Assembly (NCBI GenBank): GCA_963580455.1
Contig: OY756962.1
Span: 14,898,001 to 14,962,000, forward strand
From: Euonymus europaeus
Lineage: Eukaryota > Streptophyta > Magnoliopsida > Celastrales > Celastraceae
DNA length: 64,000 bases
Direction: 5' to 3'
Positions 11,753 through 21,445 of the stretch are shown here, in pieces; positions within the stretch are counted from its first letter, which is position 1; every line of letters starts with the position of its first letter. A program made the translations under genes and the position numbers. Below the pieces are notes generated by a model, which was not told the DNA's origin, made no database searches, and saw only the letters and a list, made by a program, of their open reading frames with translations.

Positions 11753-13561
11753 ATGATCCATACACGTTCTCAAGACAAGAAGCTAGAAGAGTTTGATCCT
11801 GAAATAGAGAGAACAGTTAGAGCACTTAGAAGGAAGACTATGGCTGAGAATAATCCCGTTGTTGCTGTAGAAGATGCGGGTAATGAAAGGGTTCCTATGA
11901 TGAACCGATACATTCCACGAAATATTGCCCAACCATCTTGCATTGCATATCAGCCCAATAGAGCAGCCACATTCAGCTTGGCACCTCAGTTGCTGAATTC
12001 AGTGCCTCACTATGAGGGGCGGTTTGATGAAGATCCCCACCAACACTTGAAAGATTTCACCGATCTTTGTCGAACACAAAACATGACGGGCATCACGGCT
12101 GATAATTTGAAGCTTTTGTTGTTTCCCTTCACACTGAGAGGAGGAGCCAAGATGTGGTACAATACTATTGAGGCTGGTTCCATTGCTACATGGGAACAAA
12201 TGGCTACAAAATTCTTGAGAGAATTTTTTCCAGCTCATAGGACCAAGCAACTTGTGAGGGAGATCCAGAATTTCCAACAAAAAGATGGGGATCTTTTCTA
12301 TGAAGCTTGGAAAGATTTTAAGATTCGTCTAGCGCGCTGTCCATCCAACAATCTGCACAAAGATGACATTGTTTTGCACTTCTATGAAGGGCTGAATGAG
12401 GTCAATAGGATGAAGGTTGATTCAGCATGTAATGGGGTGTTGATGAGGAAGAGTAGTGAAGAGGCCATGGAGTTGTTTGAAGAGTTGAGTGAAGATTCTC
12501 AACAATTCTCCACAAGAAGTAAGGGTTCCTCTAAGAGACAAGGAGTGTATGAGGTAAGTTCAGATACTCTGGTGCAAGCTGAAATTGGGAATTTGAACCG
12601 AAAAATTGATCTTTTGGTTGATTCTATGAGAGGGATGAACTTAGCCACTGCATCTACTTCAACACCCCCAGCTGTGGTGTGTGCCATTTGCTCACATCAA
12701 GACCATGCTACTGAGTCATGCCCATTGACAGCTATGACAGAGCAAGAGGAGGCCAATTATATGGGCCAAACCAATTTTAATCAAAGGAACCAGCAGTACC
12801 CTTGGAGAAGCCATCCTAATTTTTCTTGGAAAAATGACCAGCCTACTAGTAATGTATCAGCTCCAGTATGCCAGCCAGCTCAACCAGCTAAGAAGAGTGA
12901 TTTGGAAATATCAATGATGCAGTTTATGCAACAAACTACTCAAGCCATTCAAAAGTTGGAGACACAAGTGGGGCAAATGGCTAAGGAGATGAGTGAAAGG
13001 AAGAAGGGAGAGCTTCCAGCTCAGGTCATTAATAATCCAGGAGGTTTGGAACATGCAAAGGCTGTCACAACACTGAGGAGTGGCAAGGTTATTGACAACA
13101 AGGTTGAAAGGCCACCACTGGAAGAAGAAAACTGCACTGGTCCAGTCGCAGAAAGGGTGCAACAAGGGTGCAGTTCTGCACCAGTGGCTCAAAAAGACTG
13201 GGGAAGAGATCCTCCACCTTTCCCGCAAAGGTTTGCTAAAAAGAAACTTGACTCTAAAGCTCTAGATATCTTTGAAAATTTGCGTAAGGTTGAGATTAAT
13301 ATTTCATTGCTTGATGCTATTAAGCAAATTCCTTCTTATGCTAAATTTTTGAAAGATTGTTGTACAAATAAGAGAAAATTTGTTGAGCATGAGAAAGTTG
13401 CTTTGACTGAAGAGGTGAGTGCTGTTTTATTACACAAGCTTCCTCCTAAGCTTAAGGATCCTGGTAGCTTCACCATCCCTTGCAAAGTGGGGAATAAATT
13501 TTTCGAAAAGGCTTTGTTAGACCTTGACAAATGGACAAAACCGTTAAAAGCTTCTCCATAG
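11753..13561 (+). CDS. gag: Athila-like gag with truncated protease, reading into satellite
   Basis: The ORF encodes 602 residues and follows a 131-bp leader after the primer site. The start reads MIHTRSQ, typical of this gag family. A retrotransposon gag (capsid) domain spans about residues 118-214, with the family's LFPFTLRGGAK, TWEQMATKFL and DLFYEAWKDF blocks. A CCHC zinc knuckle of form CX2CX4HX4C lies at residues 310-323 and would bind the RNA genome. The TTLRSGKV motif at 439-446 and the LPPKLKDPGSFTIPC block at 563-577 are the gag-protease linker and protease entry seen in Athila polyproteins. Homology ends at ALLDL (587-591), where the aspartic protease catalytic motif should follow. 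Residues 592-602 and the TAG stop come from satellite. Gag is free of stops and frameshifts, which suggests a fairly young copy. Without pol it could only make capsid protein, if it is transcribed at all. Confidence 0.85.
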   Translation: MIHTRSQDKKLEEFDPEIERTVRALRRKTMAENNPVVAVEDAGNERVPMMNRYIPRNIAQPSCIAYQPNRAATFSLAPQLLNSVPHYEGRFDEDPHQHLKDFTDLCRTQNMTGITADNLKLLLFPFTLRGGAKMWYNTIEAGSIATWEQMATKFLREFFPAHRTKQLVREIQNFQQKDGDLFYEAWKDFKIRLARCPSNNLHKDDIVLHFYEGLNEVNRMKVDSACNGVLMRKSSEEAMELFEELSEDSQQFSTRSKGSSKRQGVYEVSSDTLVQAEIGNLNRKIDLLVDSMRGMNLATASTSTPPAVVCAICSHQDHATESCPLTAMTEQEEANYMGQTNFNQRNQQYPWRSHPNFSWKNDQPTSNVSAPVCQPAQPAKKSDLEISMMQFMQQTTQAIQKLETQVGQMAKEMSERKKGELPAQVINNPGGLEHAKAVTTLRSGKVIDNKVERPPLEEENCTGPVAERVQQGCSSAPVAQKDWGRDPPPFPQRFAKKKLDSKALDIFENLRKVEINISLLDAIKQIPSYAKFLKDCCTNKRKFVEHEKVALTEEVSAVLLHKLPPKLKDPGSFTIPCKVGNKFFEKALLDLDKWTKPLKASP

Positions 13562-14701
13562 AGAGAGTTGAGCAACTTCAGACCATCAAAGTTGCTCGGT
13601 GTACACTTTTTATTGTTCTTCTATGTCAAATTTTATGAGTATAAGCTTCCAAGATTACTTCGATGCCAAAACACCAACTTTTTATCATAAATGGACAAAA
13701 CCGTTAAAAGCTCTTCCATAGAGATAGTTGAGCAACTTCGGACCAACAAAGTTACTCGGGATACACTTTTTATTGTTCTTCTATGTCAAATTTTACGAGT
13801 ATAAGCTTCCAAGATTATTTCGATTCCAAATCACCAACTTTCTATGAGAAATGGACAAAACCGTTAAAAGCTCCTCCATAGAGAGTGTTGAGCAACTTCG
13901 TACAATCAAAGTTGCTCGGTGTACACTTTTTATTGTTCTTCTATGTCAAATTTTACGAGTATAAGCTTCCAAGATTATTTTGATGCCAAAAAATGAACTT
14001 TTTACGAAAAATGGACAAAATCGTTAAAATCTCCTCCATAGAGAGAGTTGAGCAACTTCGGACCATCACAGTTGCTCGGTGTACACTTTTTATTGTTCTT
14101 GTATGTCAAATTTTACGAGTATAAGCTTCCAAGATTACTTCGATGCCAAAACACCAACTTTTTATCAAAAATGGACAAAACCGTTAAAAGCTCCTCCATA
14201 GAGAGAGTTGAGCAAATTCGGATCAACAAAGTTGCTCGGGATACACATTTTATTGTTCTTCTATGTCAAATTTTACGAGTATAAGCTTCCTAGATTATTT
14301 CGATGCTAAAACACCATCTTTCTATGACAAATGGAGAAAACCGTTAAAAGCCCCTCCATAGAGATAGTTGAGCAACTTCGGACCATCAAAGTTACTCGGT
14401 GTACACTTTTTATTGTTATTCTATGTCAAATTTTATGAGTATAAGCTTCCAAGATTATTTCGATTCCAAATCACCAACTTTCTATGAGAAATGGACAAAA
14501 CCGTTAAAAGCTCCTCCATAGAGAGTGTTGAGCAACTTCATACAATCAAAGTTGCTCGGTGTACACTTTTTATTGTTCTTCTATGTTAAATTTTACGAGT
14601 ATAAGCTTCCTAGATTCTTTCGATGCCAAAAAATGAACTTTTTACGACAAATGGACAAAATCGTTAAAATCTCCTCCATAGAGAGAGTTGAGCAACTTCG
14701 G
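13526..14701 (+). repeat. 160-bp satellite, block between the two retroelements
   Basis: About 7.4 monomers lie in the same orientation and of the same family as the flanking arrays. The block begins at GACAAATGG, fused to the broken Athila protease, and ends at CGGACCATCAC, fused to the second element. It shows that both insertions hit one continuous satellite array less than 1.2 kb apart. Confidence 0.95.
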
Positions 14702-14816
14702 ACCATCACCTCGCTGTATTCAAGAAATACCGGCTCATGAGCATCAGCCGGAGGCCAGGCGACAAAGGTGGGAGCAACTGTTGAATGTGGTCGCGAATAT
14801 GGAGAGGCCCAACTAA
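14702..14816 (+). pseudogene. C-terminal fragment of the element's ORF, upstream copy
   Basis: This matches the last ~37 codons of the intact ORF at 22,198-23,184, including PAHEHQPEARRQRWEQLL and the same TAA stop (14,814-14,816). Everything upstream is replaced by satellite, so it has no start and cannot be functional. Confidence 0.9.
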
Positions 14817-14859
14817 GAATTCTACAGTGTCAGTGCATGTATTTTTACCAAAGTCCAGC

Positions 14860-15525
14860 CCATGTCACGGATAAGCCCAGGGATGACTACAGTGATCCTG
14901 AGCGTTTTTTATGTTTAAGAAAACATCAATCATCATTTTCAGCCAAGTTGGGAATGGCTCTAGTGATCCCAAGCATATTTCAAAAAAAAAAAAACAAATA
15001 AATAAATAAATAAAATTTAGCCATGCTTGAAATTGAAAATCAAGCATTTTTGGAAACATCATCATTTTTTAGCCAAGCCGGGAATGGCTCTAGTGATACC
15101 GAGCATTTTTCAAAAAAAATCATTTTCAATGACCAGCCAAGCCGGGAATGGCTCTAGTGATCCCGAGCATTTTTCAAAAAATCATTTTCAACGGTAAGCC
15201 AAGCCGGGAATGGCTCTAGTGATCCCGAGCATTTTTCAAAAATAAAAAAAATAATAATAATAAAAAAAATCATTTCTAATGGTTAGCCAAGCCGGGAATG
15301 TCTCTAGTGATCCCGTGCATTTTTCAAAAAATCATTTCCAATGATTAGCCAAGCCGGGAATGGCCCTAGTGATCCCGAGCATTTTTCAAAAAAAAAGAAA
15401 AAATCATTTTCAAAGATTGGCCAAGCCGAGGATGGCTCTAGTGATCCCGTGCATTTTAAAAAAAAATCAGTTTCAACGATTGGCCAAGCCGGGAATGGCT
15501 ATAGCGATCCCGTGCATTTTTGTGA
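14860..15525 (+). repeat. 3'-region minisatellite, upstream copy (about 9 units)
   Basis: Units of roughly 55-90 bp carry the core AGCCAAGCCGGGAATGGCT followed by CTAGTGATCCCGAGCATTTT, then an A-rich spacer with ATCATTTTCAA. Cores start near 14,941, 15,072, 15,137, 15,197, 15,285, 15,346, 15,420 and 15,481, with a more decayed unit at about 14,865. Spacers differ mostly in poly-A and TAA run length. The core has short self-complementary ends (AGCCA / TGGCT). The array sits between the stop codon and the polypurine tract, in the 3' untranslated part of the element. Confidence 0.9.
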
Positions 15526-15585
15526 AATTGGACCAAAAATAGGTTTACTACTCCTTTGCGCGCCATTACTATGTAAAGTTCACTC

Positions 15586-15598
15586 AAAGGGGGGCAGC
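15586..15598 (+). other. Polypurine tract, upstream copy
   Basis: AAAGGGGGGCAGC lies directly before the LTR start TGTAGTACCCC. This is the expected place and composition for the plus-strand primer, although the run ends in CAGC. Confidence 0.75.
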
Positions 15599-16152
15599 TG
15601 TAGTACCCCATTTTTGTCCGGAAAGTTTTTGTTTTAAAATATAAAAATGAAATAAAAATATTGAAAAAGAAAACAAAAAAAATATTTCCTAATTTACCCA
15701 AGTTGGCCCAAATAAGCCATATATTAGCCTAATTGCTCACAACAAAAAATACCAATCCAATTACTACCCAAGAATGCCTAAAGCCCAAATTAACCTACCC
15801 AAACACTAAATAACCCAACCAAGCCCAGCCCAAATGCCTACAACTAACCCATTACCCAATTAAGCCCATCTCTAAAATAAACCCCAAAAACCCAAAGGCC
15901 CAAAATCCTATTTGACCCACCTGGACCGGCCCAGCCCACCACCAAATACCTAACCCTAAATGACTTAATGAAAGAAAAAAAAAAGAAAAAGCTTTTGGAA
16001 GAAGGGGAGGCGCCGGCTGGAGGAATTCAAGAACTCACCTAAAAGAGAGGGGCGGCCGACAGTGACAGGAGAGAGAGAAGGGCTGAAATTCAAGGATGAA
16101 GACCTTAAGAGCCGGATTTGTTGATTTTGGGGGGATTGATTCTTTTTTTGGT

Positions 16153-16160
16153 TATAAAAG
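16153..16160 (+). promoter_or_regulatory. Candidate TATA box in LTR1
   Basis: TATAAAAG lies 554 bp into the LTR, in an otherwise GC-richer stretch. The identical motif sits at the same offset in the second LTR (24,523). This is consistent with the element's promoter; no start site is known. Confidence 0.55.
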
Positions 16161-16249
16161 AGGATTTCGGGGGCTGGTTTTGGGGGAGGAATTTCGGAGG
16201 AGAGTGGATTTAGGGGTGCTGCACCAGTTTTCTGGACGGAATGATCAGG

Positions 16250-16500
16250 GAACGATCCGTGGTCCGATCGAAGTGAAATTTGGACAGTAGCTTCATTCTG
16301 ATCGGTGCGATTGCCATTTGAAGGTGTCTATCTACCCCAGCTTCTGATAGAAAGTGACTGCAATTCTGGGGAGAAGAGACACTGCGCACAGGTTTTGCAA
16401 TCAACGATCGGAGACTGATCCGTGGACCGATCGAAGTGAAATTTGGATAGTAGCTTCATAACACCTGAAGCTTTATTCTGAACGGTCATATTGTCGTTCG
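16250..16500 (+). repeat. Direct subrepeats in the LTR1 leader
   Basis: Two imperfect copies of a segment with GATCCGTGG, CCGATCGAAGTGAAATTTGG, AGTAGCTTCA, TTCTGA and CGGT start near 16,254 and 16,417. The second LTR has the same pair (about 24,620 and 24,804). There the first copy keeps an extra 17 bp (ACACTTGGAGATTT region) that LTR1 lacks. Confidence 0.8.
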
Positions 16501-16576
16501 AGAAGATAAGGAAGCATGGCAGAGGAATGCAAATCCAGAGACTTTGAAGAAGAAACGATCCGGAGGGGAACCCGAG

Positions 16577-16695
16577 GTAGTTTCAATCTTGTATTTAAAG
16601 TTCTTTTATTGTTGAAATCTGTACCAATTATGCTTGTTGTTGTGGATTTCTGGATCTGGTTTTGCTGGTTTGCTGCTCTGTTTCTTTGTTTGCAG
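16577..16695 (+). other. Intron-like segment in LTR1
   Basis: A 119-bp T-rich stretch starts with GTAGTT after CCCGAG and ends with a pyrimidine tract and TTTGCAG before GTCAGACG. The same 119-bp segment with the same borders occurs in the second LTR at 24,963-25,081. This looks like a plant-type intron in the transcribed leader, but splicing is not shown. Confidence 0.4.
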
Positions 16696-17267
16696 GTCAG
16701 ACGGGAAGACATGCAGGTGAGCCGGACGGCAGAGGAAAGGGACGTTGCTGGTGCCGTTTGGGCTGAAGCTTGGAGGAAGAAGATGAACAGTGTTTGGCCG
16801 ACTTTGTTTGTTTTGGGCCTGGATCTGTTTTGGGCCTGTTTTAGATGGTTATGGGTTTTGGTTTCTGTGAATGGACTTATTGTTTGTTTTGGGTTTTTAA
16901 TAATAGGTTGATTGTTTGTTTTTGGGTTGGATTTGTCTTGTTTAGTTTGTGTTGCTGTTTTGTATATGCATTTAGGCTTTTGTGTTTTGTTGTTTTTTTA
17001 AAAGTTTTAATTTTAAAATTGTATTGGGCTTTAGGCTATGGGTAGGATTGATATGGAATTTTTTTTACTAAAATGGGCTGGGCTTACAAACTTAATGGGT
17101 CAAAACAAAAATGGTTAAATGGGCTGGTTATGATTGGATCAATATCAGGTTTTGAAATTTTGAAGGATTGGGCCAAGGTTGCATATAATATTTGGGCTTT
17201 GATTTTTAAAGGGGTACATTGTTTGATTCATAATTTATTGTGTGATAAATGATTGATTAATTCATCC

Positions 17268-17480
17268 GACGATGGAACCAAACGGAGAAGCATTGGATGC
17301 TATCCCAAAAGGATTCTTGAGGATAAAATCTTATGAAATTCTCATCCATTGGATGGAGAGGATTTTCTTTTAGCATTCATATTGCAGATCAAAATTATTT
17401 TGAAAGAATTAACCGACGATGGAATTAATTTGAAGAATGCATTGGATGCACCTTCAGACAAAATTCTTGAGGTGAGAGTG
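17268..17480 (+). repeat. Imperfect direct repeat near the LTR1 3' end
   Basis: Two related segments about 144 bp apart share CCGACGATGGAA, GCATTGGATGC, a CAAAA block and ATTCTTGAGG. They start near 17,268 and 17,412. The second LTR has the same pair. Both contribute to short ORFs that are not considered real genes. Confidence 0.7.
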
Positions 17481-17834
17481 TTTCATGGACATTTGACCAT
17501 TGGATGGAAGAGTCCCATGAACCTTAATATTAGACTCTCAATATAGTTTTTATATTATGTCTAATTATCGTATCTCATGTACATATTTTTGTTAAAATAT
17601 CACATTTGATTTTCTTAATCATTTAATGGGATAATAAAAATTAAATTGGCAACTGTTTTTTTTAAAACAGACGTTGTGGGGTGCCTCACACCTTCCCCAT
17701 ACGTAACAAACTCGCTTACCCATTTTTCTGGATTTTCGCAGACCAAATTATTTTAATTGGTGACCAATTGCACCTATTACAATTGGTGGCGACTCTCTTT
17801 TAAAATCTTCTCTCGCAAAACCGGTTGCGACAAC

Positions 17835-17852
17835 TGGCGACTCTGCTGGGGA
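17835..17852 (+). other. Primer binding site, Tat/Ogre type (tRNA-Arg-like)
   Basis: TGGCGACTCTGCTGGGGA begins two bases after the LTR end. Sites of this form, complementary to the 3' end of tRNA-Arg, are typical of Ogre and related Tat elements. The tRNA match is from knowledge of the family and was not computed. It fixes the element as + strand and confirms the LTR1 end. Confidence 0.75.
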
Positions 17853-18660
17853 AAAACTAGTTTTTAAATGTATATATATCTCTTAAAAAAAAACTAGTGA
17901 GTTGGGCCTTCTAAATTTAATTTTTCTTATCCCATTATTTGATTTTGTTTGTTTAAATATATTTGTTGTTTTATTTGTCAAGTTATTTTTTTTATTTTTC
18001 ATTGATATTCTTTTATTATTTTAAAAAAAGTGTTGTGTTTTGTGTGCTTTTTTATTTTATATTATTGTCCTCACACATTGTGCACTATACCCTTTTCATG
18101 AGTCCAACAACTCGGACTTAATACCCTTAGGAGAGGATGAATTAAACGAGACCTTCGAGGGATTTCAATCCCCGTGCAGGCTCGCGAAAAATCCTCACTC
18201 GACCCACTCCTCTGTTAAGAGGGACCCTGGCTATTCCAGTAATGGACACTGGCGGGGGAATAAGTCGGGAGCCTAGATTTTCCATAACCAATGACCATAG
18301 ACATAAGACACAGGAAACTACTTCTAATCTTACGTCTTTTGGGTGTTGTATATATTATTTTGTTGTACATACATTGTTGTGTTTGCTGTATATAATGTTT
18401 TGTTTTGATTCGTACATATATTGTTTTGATTGTACATAAATGTTTCATGTATTTATCTTGCATACATCATTTAAAGTTATGCCCATGTATATACCCCTCT
18501 TTCACTCATAGATGTCCGTATATACATTTCTTGTATTATTTTGCATATATCAGTTAGGTTTTATCCATGTATATAGGTGACATTCATTACCATCACATGT
18601 ACAATAGTTCCTTTGTTTATAGGATGTACATAAATTCACAATCATGCATATATTAATGAA
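17853..18660 (+). other. 5' leader of the Tat/Ogre-like element
   Basis: AT-rich untranslated-looking sequence follows the primer site. A less AT-rich island at about 18,100-18,290 (GAGGATGAATTAAACGAG, then TTCAATCCCCGTGCAGG, then GGGACCCTGG) stands out and might be a conserved packaging or leader element. A 78-codon ORF across it (18,040-18,276) shows no recognisable protein and I do not call it. From 18,340 to 18,500 there are TA-rich near-repeats of GTACATA and TTGTTTTGATT. Confidence 0.5.
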
Positions 18661-21329
18661 GTTGGTAAAAAAAAATGACAAAAAAAAAGTACAAAAAAAT
18701 AAAAATAAAAATAAAAATCATTGGCAAATGATAATATTGGGGCATTGACGTTTAATCTTCATGTTGTTGTTAAATAAATAAGTCAACTCTACTACTAATC
18801 ATTTCTCGCCCATTGGTTTTTGAGCTTAGTAACTGGATCAGTTTGAAAATTTCCAGTATCTTATCAATGGCCTCAAGGAGTAATCTCTAAATGCACAACC
18901 ATTTGTGGTCTAGCTCATGACCACTTATTGGGTTTTGTAAGGAGCATGTCTTTACGTTGTCTTTGATGAAGTTTTAATACGGCTGTTGCATGTTGCATCA
19001 TTTCATCTTTTCTATATTATCACCATGAATAAAGCTCTTCGTTCAAAATTCTCAAAATTATTCTCTTTCATTTTTCCATAATTTCCAAATCTCACACATT
19101 CTACCATTCCATTCACCAAGATTGAAATTGATGATAAAGAAAAAGATGAACCTAATGAAACAGTTTTTGGGTGCACTCAATAAATAATGTTGAATCCTTC
19201 TCTGACATTGAGAATGAATTTGAAATATCATCAGAAGATTTTTGCCACTCGGACAAGGATGTTAGATTTGAATCCTCAGGTACAGTGAAGGAAGAGAATA
19301 TTGGTCAAATGACTCAGAAAATGACAGGGAAACCAAACAGATTATGGAAGAAATTCAGAAAGAAATATGTGACTCCCATACAAGTGAATAGTGCAATAAA
19401 TACTTTTGTTATGTGACCACGTGCTGATTGATAATGGTGGCAATGGTGAGGATAGTGTGCATTGACTTTGAGATTAAGACTGATGATTTTGATATGGCTA
19501 AGGTGACTTGAATTGATACCATCAATAATGAGCATAGTTGAGGAGCAGATATGCGCAGGTTACGATGTTGGCCATGTGAGGACAATTTCTATGTTAAATG
19601 AGTGATTTTCTTGTCTGCGGATCTTTTGGTTGCCAAGTGAGATATTTCACAATCACTCATCATCTCTATCGCTAATTCAGGCGTTCATTCCAATGTTCCT
19701 CCATTGTCTCCTTCTTTTACCAATTATTCAACTCTTCTTTAATGATTTTTTGTCTCTCCAGCCATCTTGTGTTTCATTTCTTTGTAATCTCTTCTACCTA
19801 CTCAACCGTGAATCCTGACTTTTCCTCTCCTCTCTCTCTTTCATGACATTTTATTCAAACCCGTCTTCAATGTTGTTTCTATCTTTTGGCCAACTTCGTC
19901 TTCTTCCTCTTTGAGTCACCTCTTCACCGTCAACTCAGCTTTACTAGCAGGCCATCTGCCAAATTTTTCCCTAATCAGTCGACCAGTGATTTTGGAAGGC
20001 ATACCATGTAGTTTCCTACAACACAAGTCCAACCACAGAATTGTTATCATTCTGAAAATCATGAAGGCTCGGGATTTCAGTCAGGGAATTTTTATTTTCC
20101 ATCATTTCAGTAATTGTGGAACATTGCAGACGTGGTGTTGTTTATCTTTTTGGAAAGTTAGTTTCCGATGAATAAATTGAGTTACTGTCTTCAAAAGAGG
20201 CATTTGCATAATTATGACAAAAAAAAATCCCGCTAGAGTGAAAACTTGAAAGGGCGCTCTAGGCAAAAATTAGGGACAAAAACACAAAAGAAAAAAAAAA
20301 CACAAAAAAAACAAAAAAACAAAGAAAAATGGACAAAAATACAAACAATGAAGAAAAATGAAAAGGAAAGAAGAAAATAGAAAGGAGAAAAGATGCATTC
20401 AATTCAGATTGGAAGTTCAGAAGAACAGTTCAGACATGGACTTGTTGGACTTTGGACAGTGTCATGATTGGTGATCAATTTGATTTGTGGTGGTATGGGT
20501 GAAGGCACATAATTGGCTTCCTAGACACGCACCAAAACTGGGGCAGTTTTTGGCGCGATCATTATATCAAAAGAAGAATTTTGTTGCCAAAAATGAAGGG
20601 TTCAGATATAATCTGATGCAAATTGGATTTAATCATTGTTAATTGAGGGCACACCAAAACTGGGGCAATTTTGGTGTAATCTTTGAATTGTCACAATTTT
20701 TTATCTTGGAAAAGCTCAGTCTATTTCTCATCACCTCTTCCCCTCCAAAATAAAGCTTCCTATCGTCACTCATCATTTTTGACTAAATTTTATCGAAGAG
20801 TTCATTTCTTTGACTTTGCTCATCCACTTTCACATCTTGCTCATCTTCCATGAAGTTTTCCATTTGACATGAATAGTCGTATTGTTAAGTTCATCATTGA
20901 CAAAGTTTTGACAGAAAGCGTGATAAGTGCATTTGAATATTACTTTTTGTCAGGACATTGATGGATGTTGGTGCCCTACACTGAAAAAGGGATGGAAAAA
21001 AAACCTTGTGGTCGAGATATGTATTATTAGCAGAGGAATGATTCAAAGCATAAAAATGGAAAAAGTTGTAATTAAGAAATGTGGGCATATATGATTTTTG
21101 AAGAAAATTGGTCAAAAACAATGAAAAAAAAAACAAAAAAAGAGGGAAAAATGAAACACTTGAGAGTATTGCATTCATTCCAAGTGAGATATTCATAATT
21201 GTGCAATATATGTCATTGCATGCATCATCGTTGCATGTTGCTTATCATTTGACAGGTTTGTTCAAACAGTACAAATTCAGAAAATCTTCATGAATCAGGT
21301 ATGCATATCTTTCTTCAAATATTTTATGA
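18661..21329 (+). other. Degenerate internal region of the element, no intact gene
   Basis: No long ORF is present in either strand. There are A-rich tracts at about 18,667-18,720 and 20,218-20,400. An 81-codon ORF at 19,171-19,416 has no recognised domain. Just after it, 19,421-19,447 reads VLIDNGGNG, faintly like the LIDNGSS protease active site of Tat-lineage pol, with stops nearby. A 16-bp direct repeat, CACCAAAACTGGGGCA, occurs at 20,530 and 20,652. A pyrimidine-rich stretch at about 19,640-19,930 shares motifs (TCTATCGC, TTCAGGC, TTGGCCAA) with 21,470-22,100. It may be eroded pol and leader sequence; that is inference. Confidence 0.45.
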
Positions 21330-21445
21330 TTGGCCAAGCCGGGAATGGCCCTAGTGATCCCGAGCATTTTTTCAAAAAATCATTTCCAATGATTAGCCCA
21401 GCCGGGAATGGCCTTAGTGATCCCGAGCAATTTTCAAACAAAAAA
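21330..21445 (+). repeat. Two detached minisatellite units
   Basis: Two units of the minisatellite seen next to the polypurine tracts occur here (GGCCAAGCCGGGAATGGCCC and AGCCCAGCCGGGAATGGCCT, each followed by TAGTGATCCCGAGCA). They lie upstream of the coding ORF rather than downstream, so the unit has spread inside the element. An A-run follows. Confidence 0.85.

Larger units (their letters stand above)
10274..13525 (+). mobile_element. Athila-like Ty3/gypsy retrotransposon, 3'-truncated
   Basis: The visible parts, in order, are a 5' LTR (10,274-11,597), a tRNA-Asp-type primer binding site (11,604-11,621), a short leader and an uninterrupted gag ORF from 11,753. Homology stops inside the protease region at about 13,525, and satellite DNA follows at once. 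Reverse transcriptase, RNase H, integrase, the polypurine tract and the 3' LTR are all missing, so the copy cannot move by itself. The left junction lies just after the satellite motif CCCCTCCAT. No target-site duplication can be tested because the 3' end is lost. Satellite on the right restarts about 33 bp earlier in the monomer than where it stopped on the left. Athila elements are known to invade centromeric satellite in Arabidopsis; extending that to this species is inference. Confidence 0.85.
15599..17832 (+). repeat. Complete LTR of the Tat/Ogre-like element (LTR1)
   Basis: The LTR is 2,234 bp, starting TGTAGTACCCC after a polypurine tract and ending GCGACA two bases before a primer binding site. 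It contains a C-rich, AGCCCA-rich 5' part, a TATA box at 16,153, subrepeats at about 16,250-16,500, an intron-like segment at 16,577-16,695 and a second duplicated segment at about 17,268-17,480. It is nearly identical to 23,969-26,160. Visible differences are scattered substitutions and a 17-bp gap near 16,285. Short ORFs inside it differ between the two copies and look non-coding. Confidence 0.88.

Noticed and set aside
12911..13228. Minus-strand ORF of 105 codons within gag (also 11,999-12,280)
   Set aside because: Shadow of the real gag frame on the + strand, which has recognised domains.
15456..15701. Minus-strand ORFs over the minisatellite and LTR start (also 23,643-24,071, 142 codons)
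   Set aside because: Translation of minisatellite units and A-tracts on the opposite strand, giving F/K-rich peptides that differ between copies by repeat number.
15948..15962. Telomere-like CCTAACCCTAAAT in the LTR
   Set aside because: A single partial match in AGCCCA/CCCAAA-rich LTR sequence, with no tandem (CCCTAAA)n array.
16516..16911. 131-codon ORF in LTR1 (copy at 24,902-25,297) with hydrophobic stretches
   Set aside because: It reads through an intron-like T-rich segment and low-complexity TTG/TTT sequence; the hydrophobic stretches follow base composition. No recognised domain.
17349..17546. 65-codon ORF near the LTR 3' end
   Set aside because: It lies in the duplicated LTR segment, has no domain, and is explained as non-coding LTR sequence.
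18040..18276. 78-codon ORF in the 5' leader
   Set aside because: No recognised domain, and its composition shifts halfway from AT-rich to GC-richer leader sequence; better explained as untranslated.
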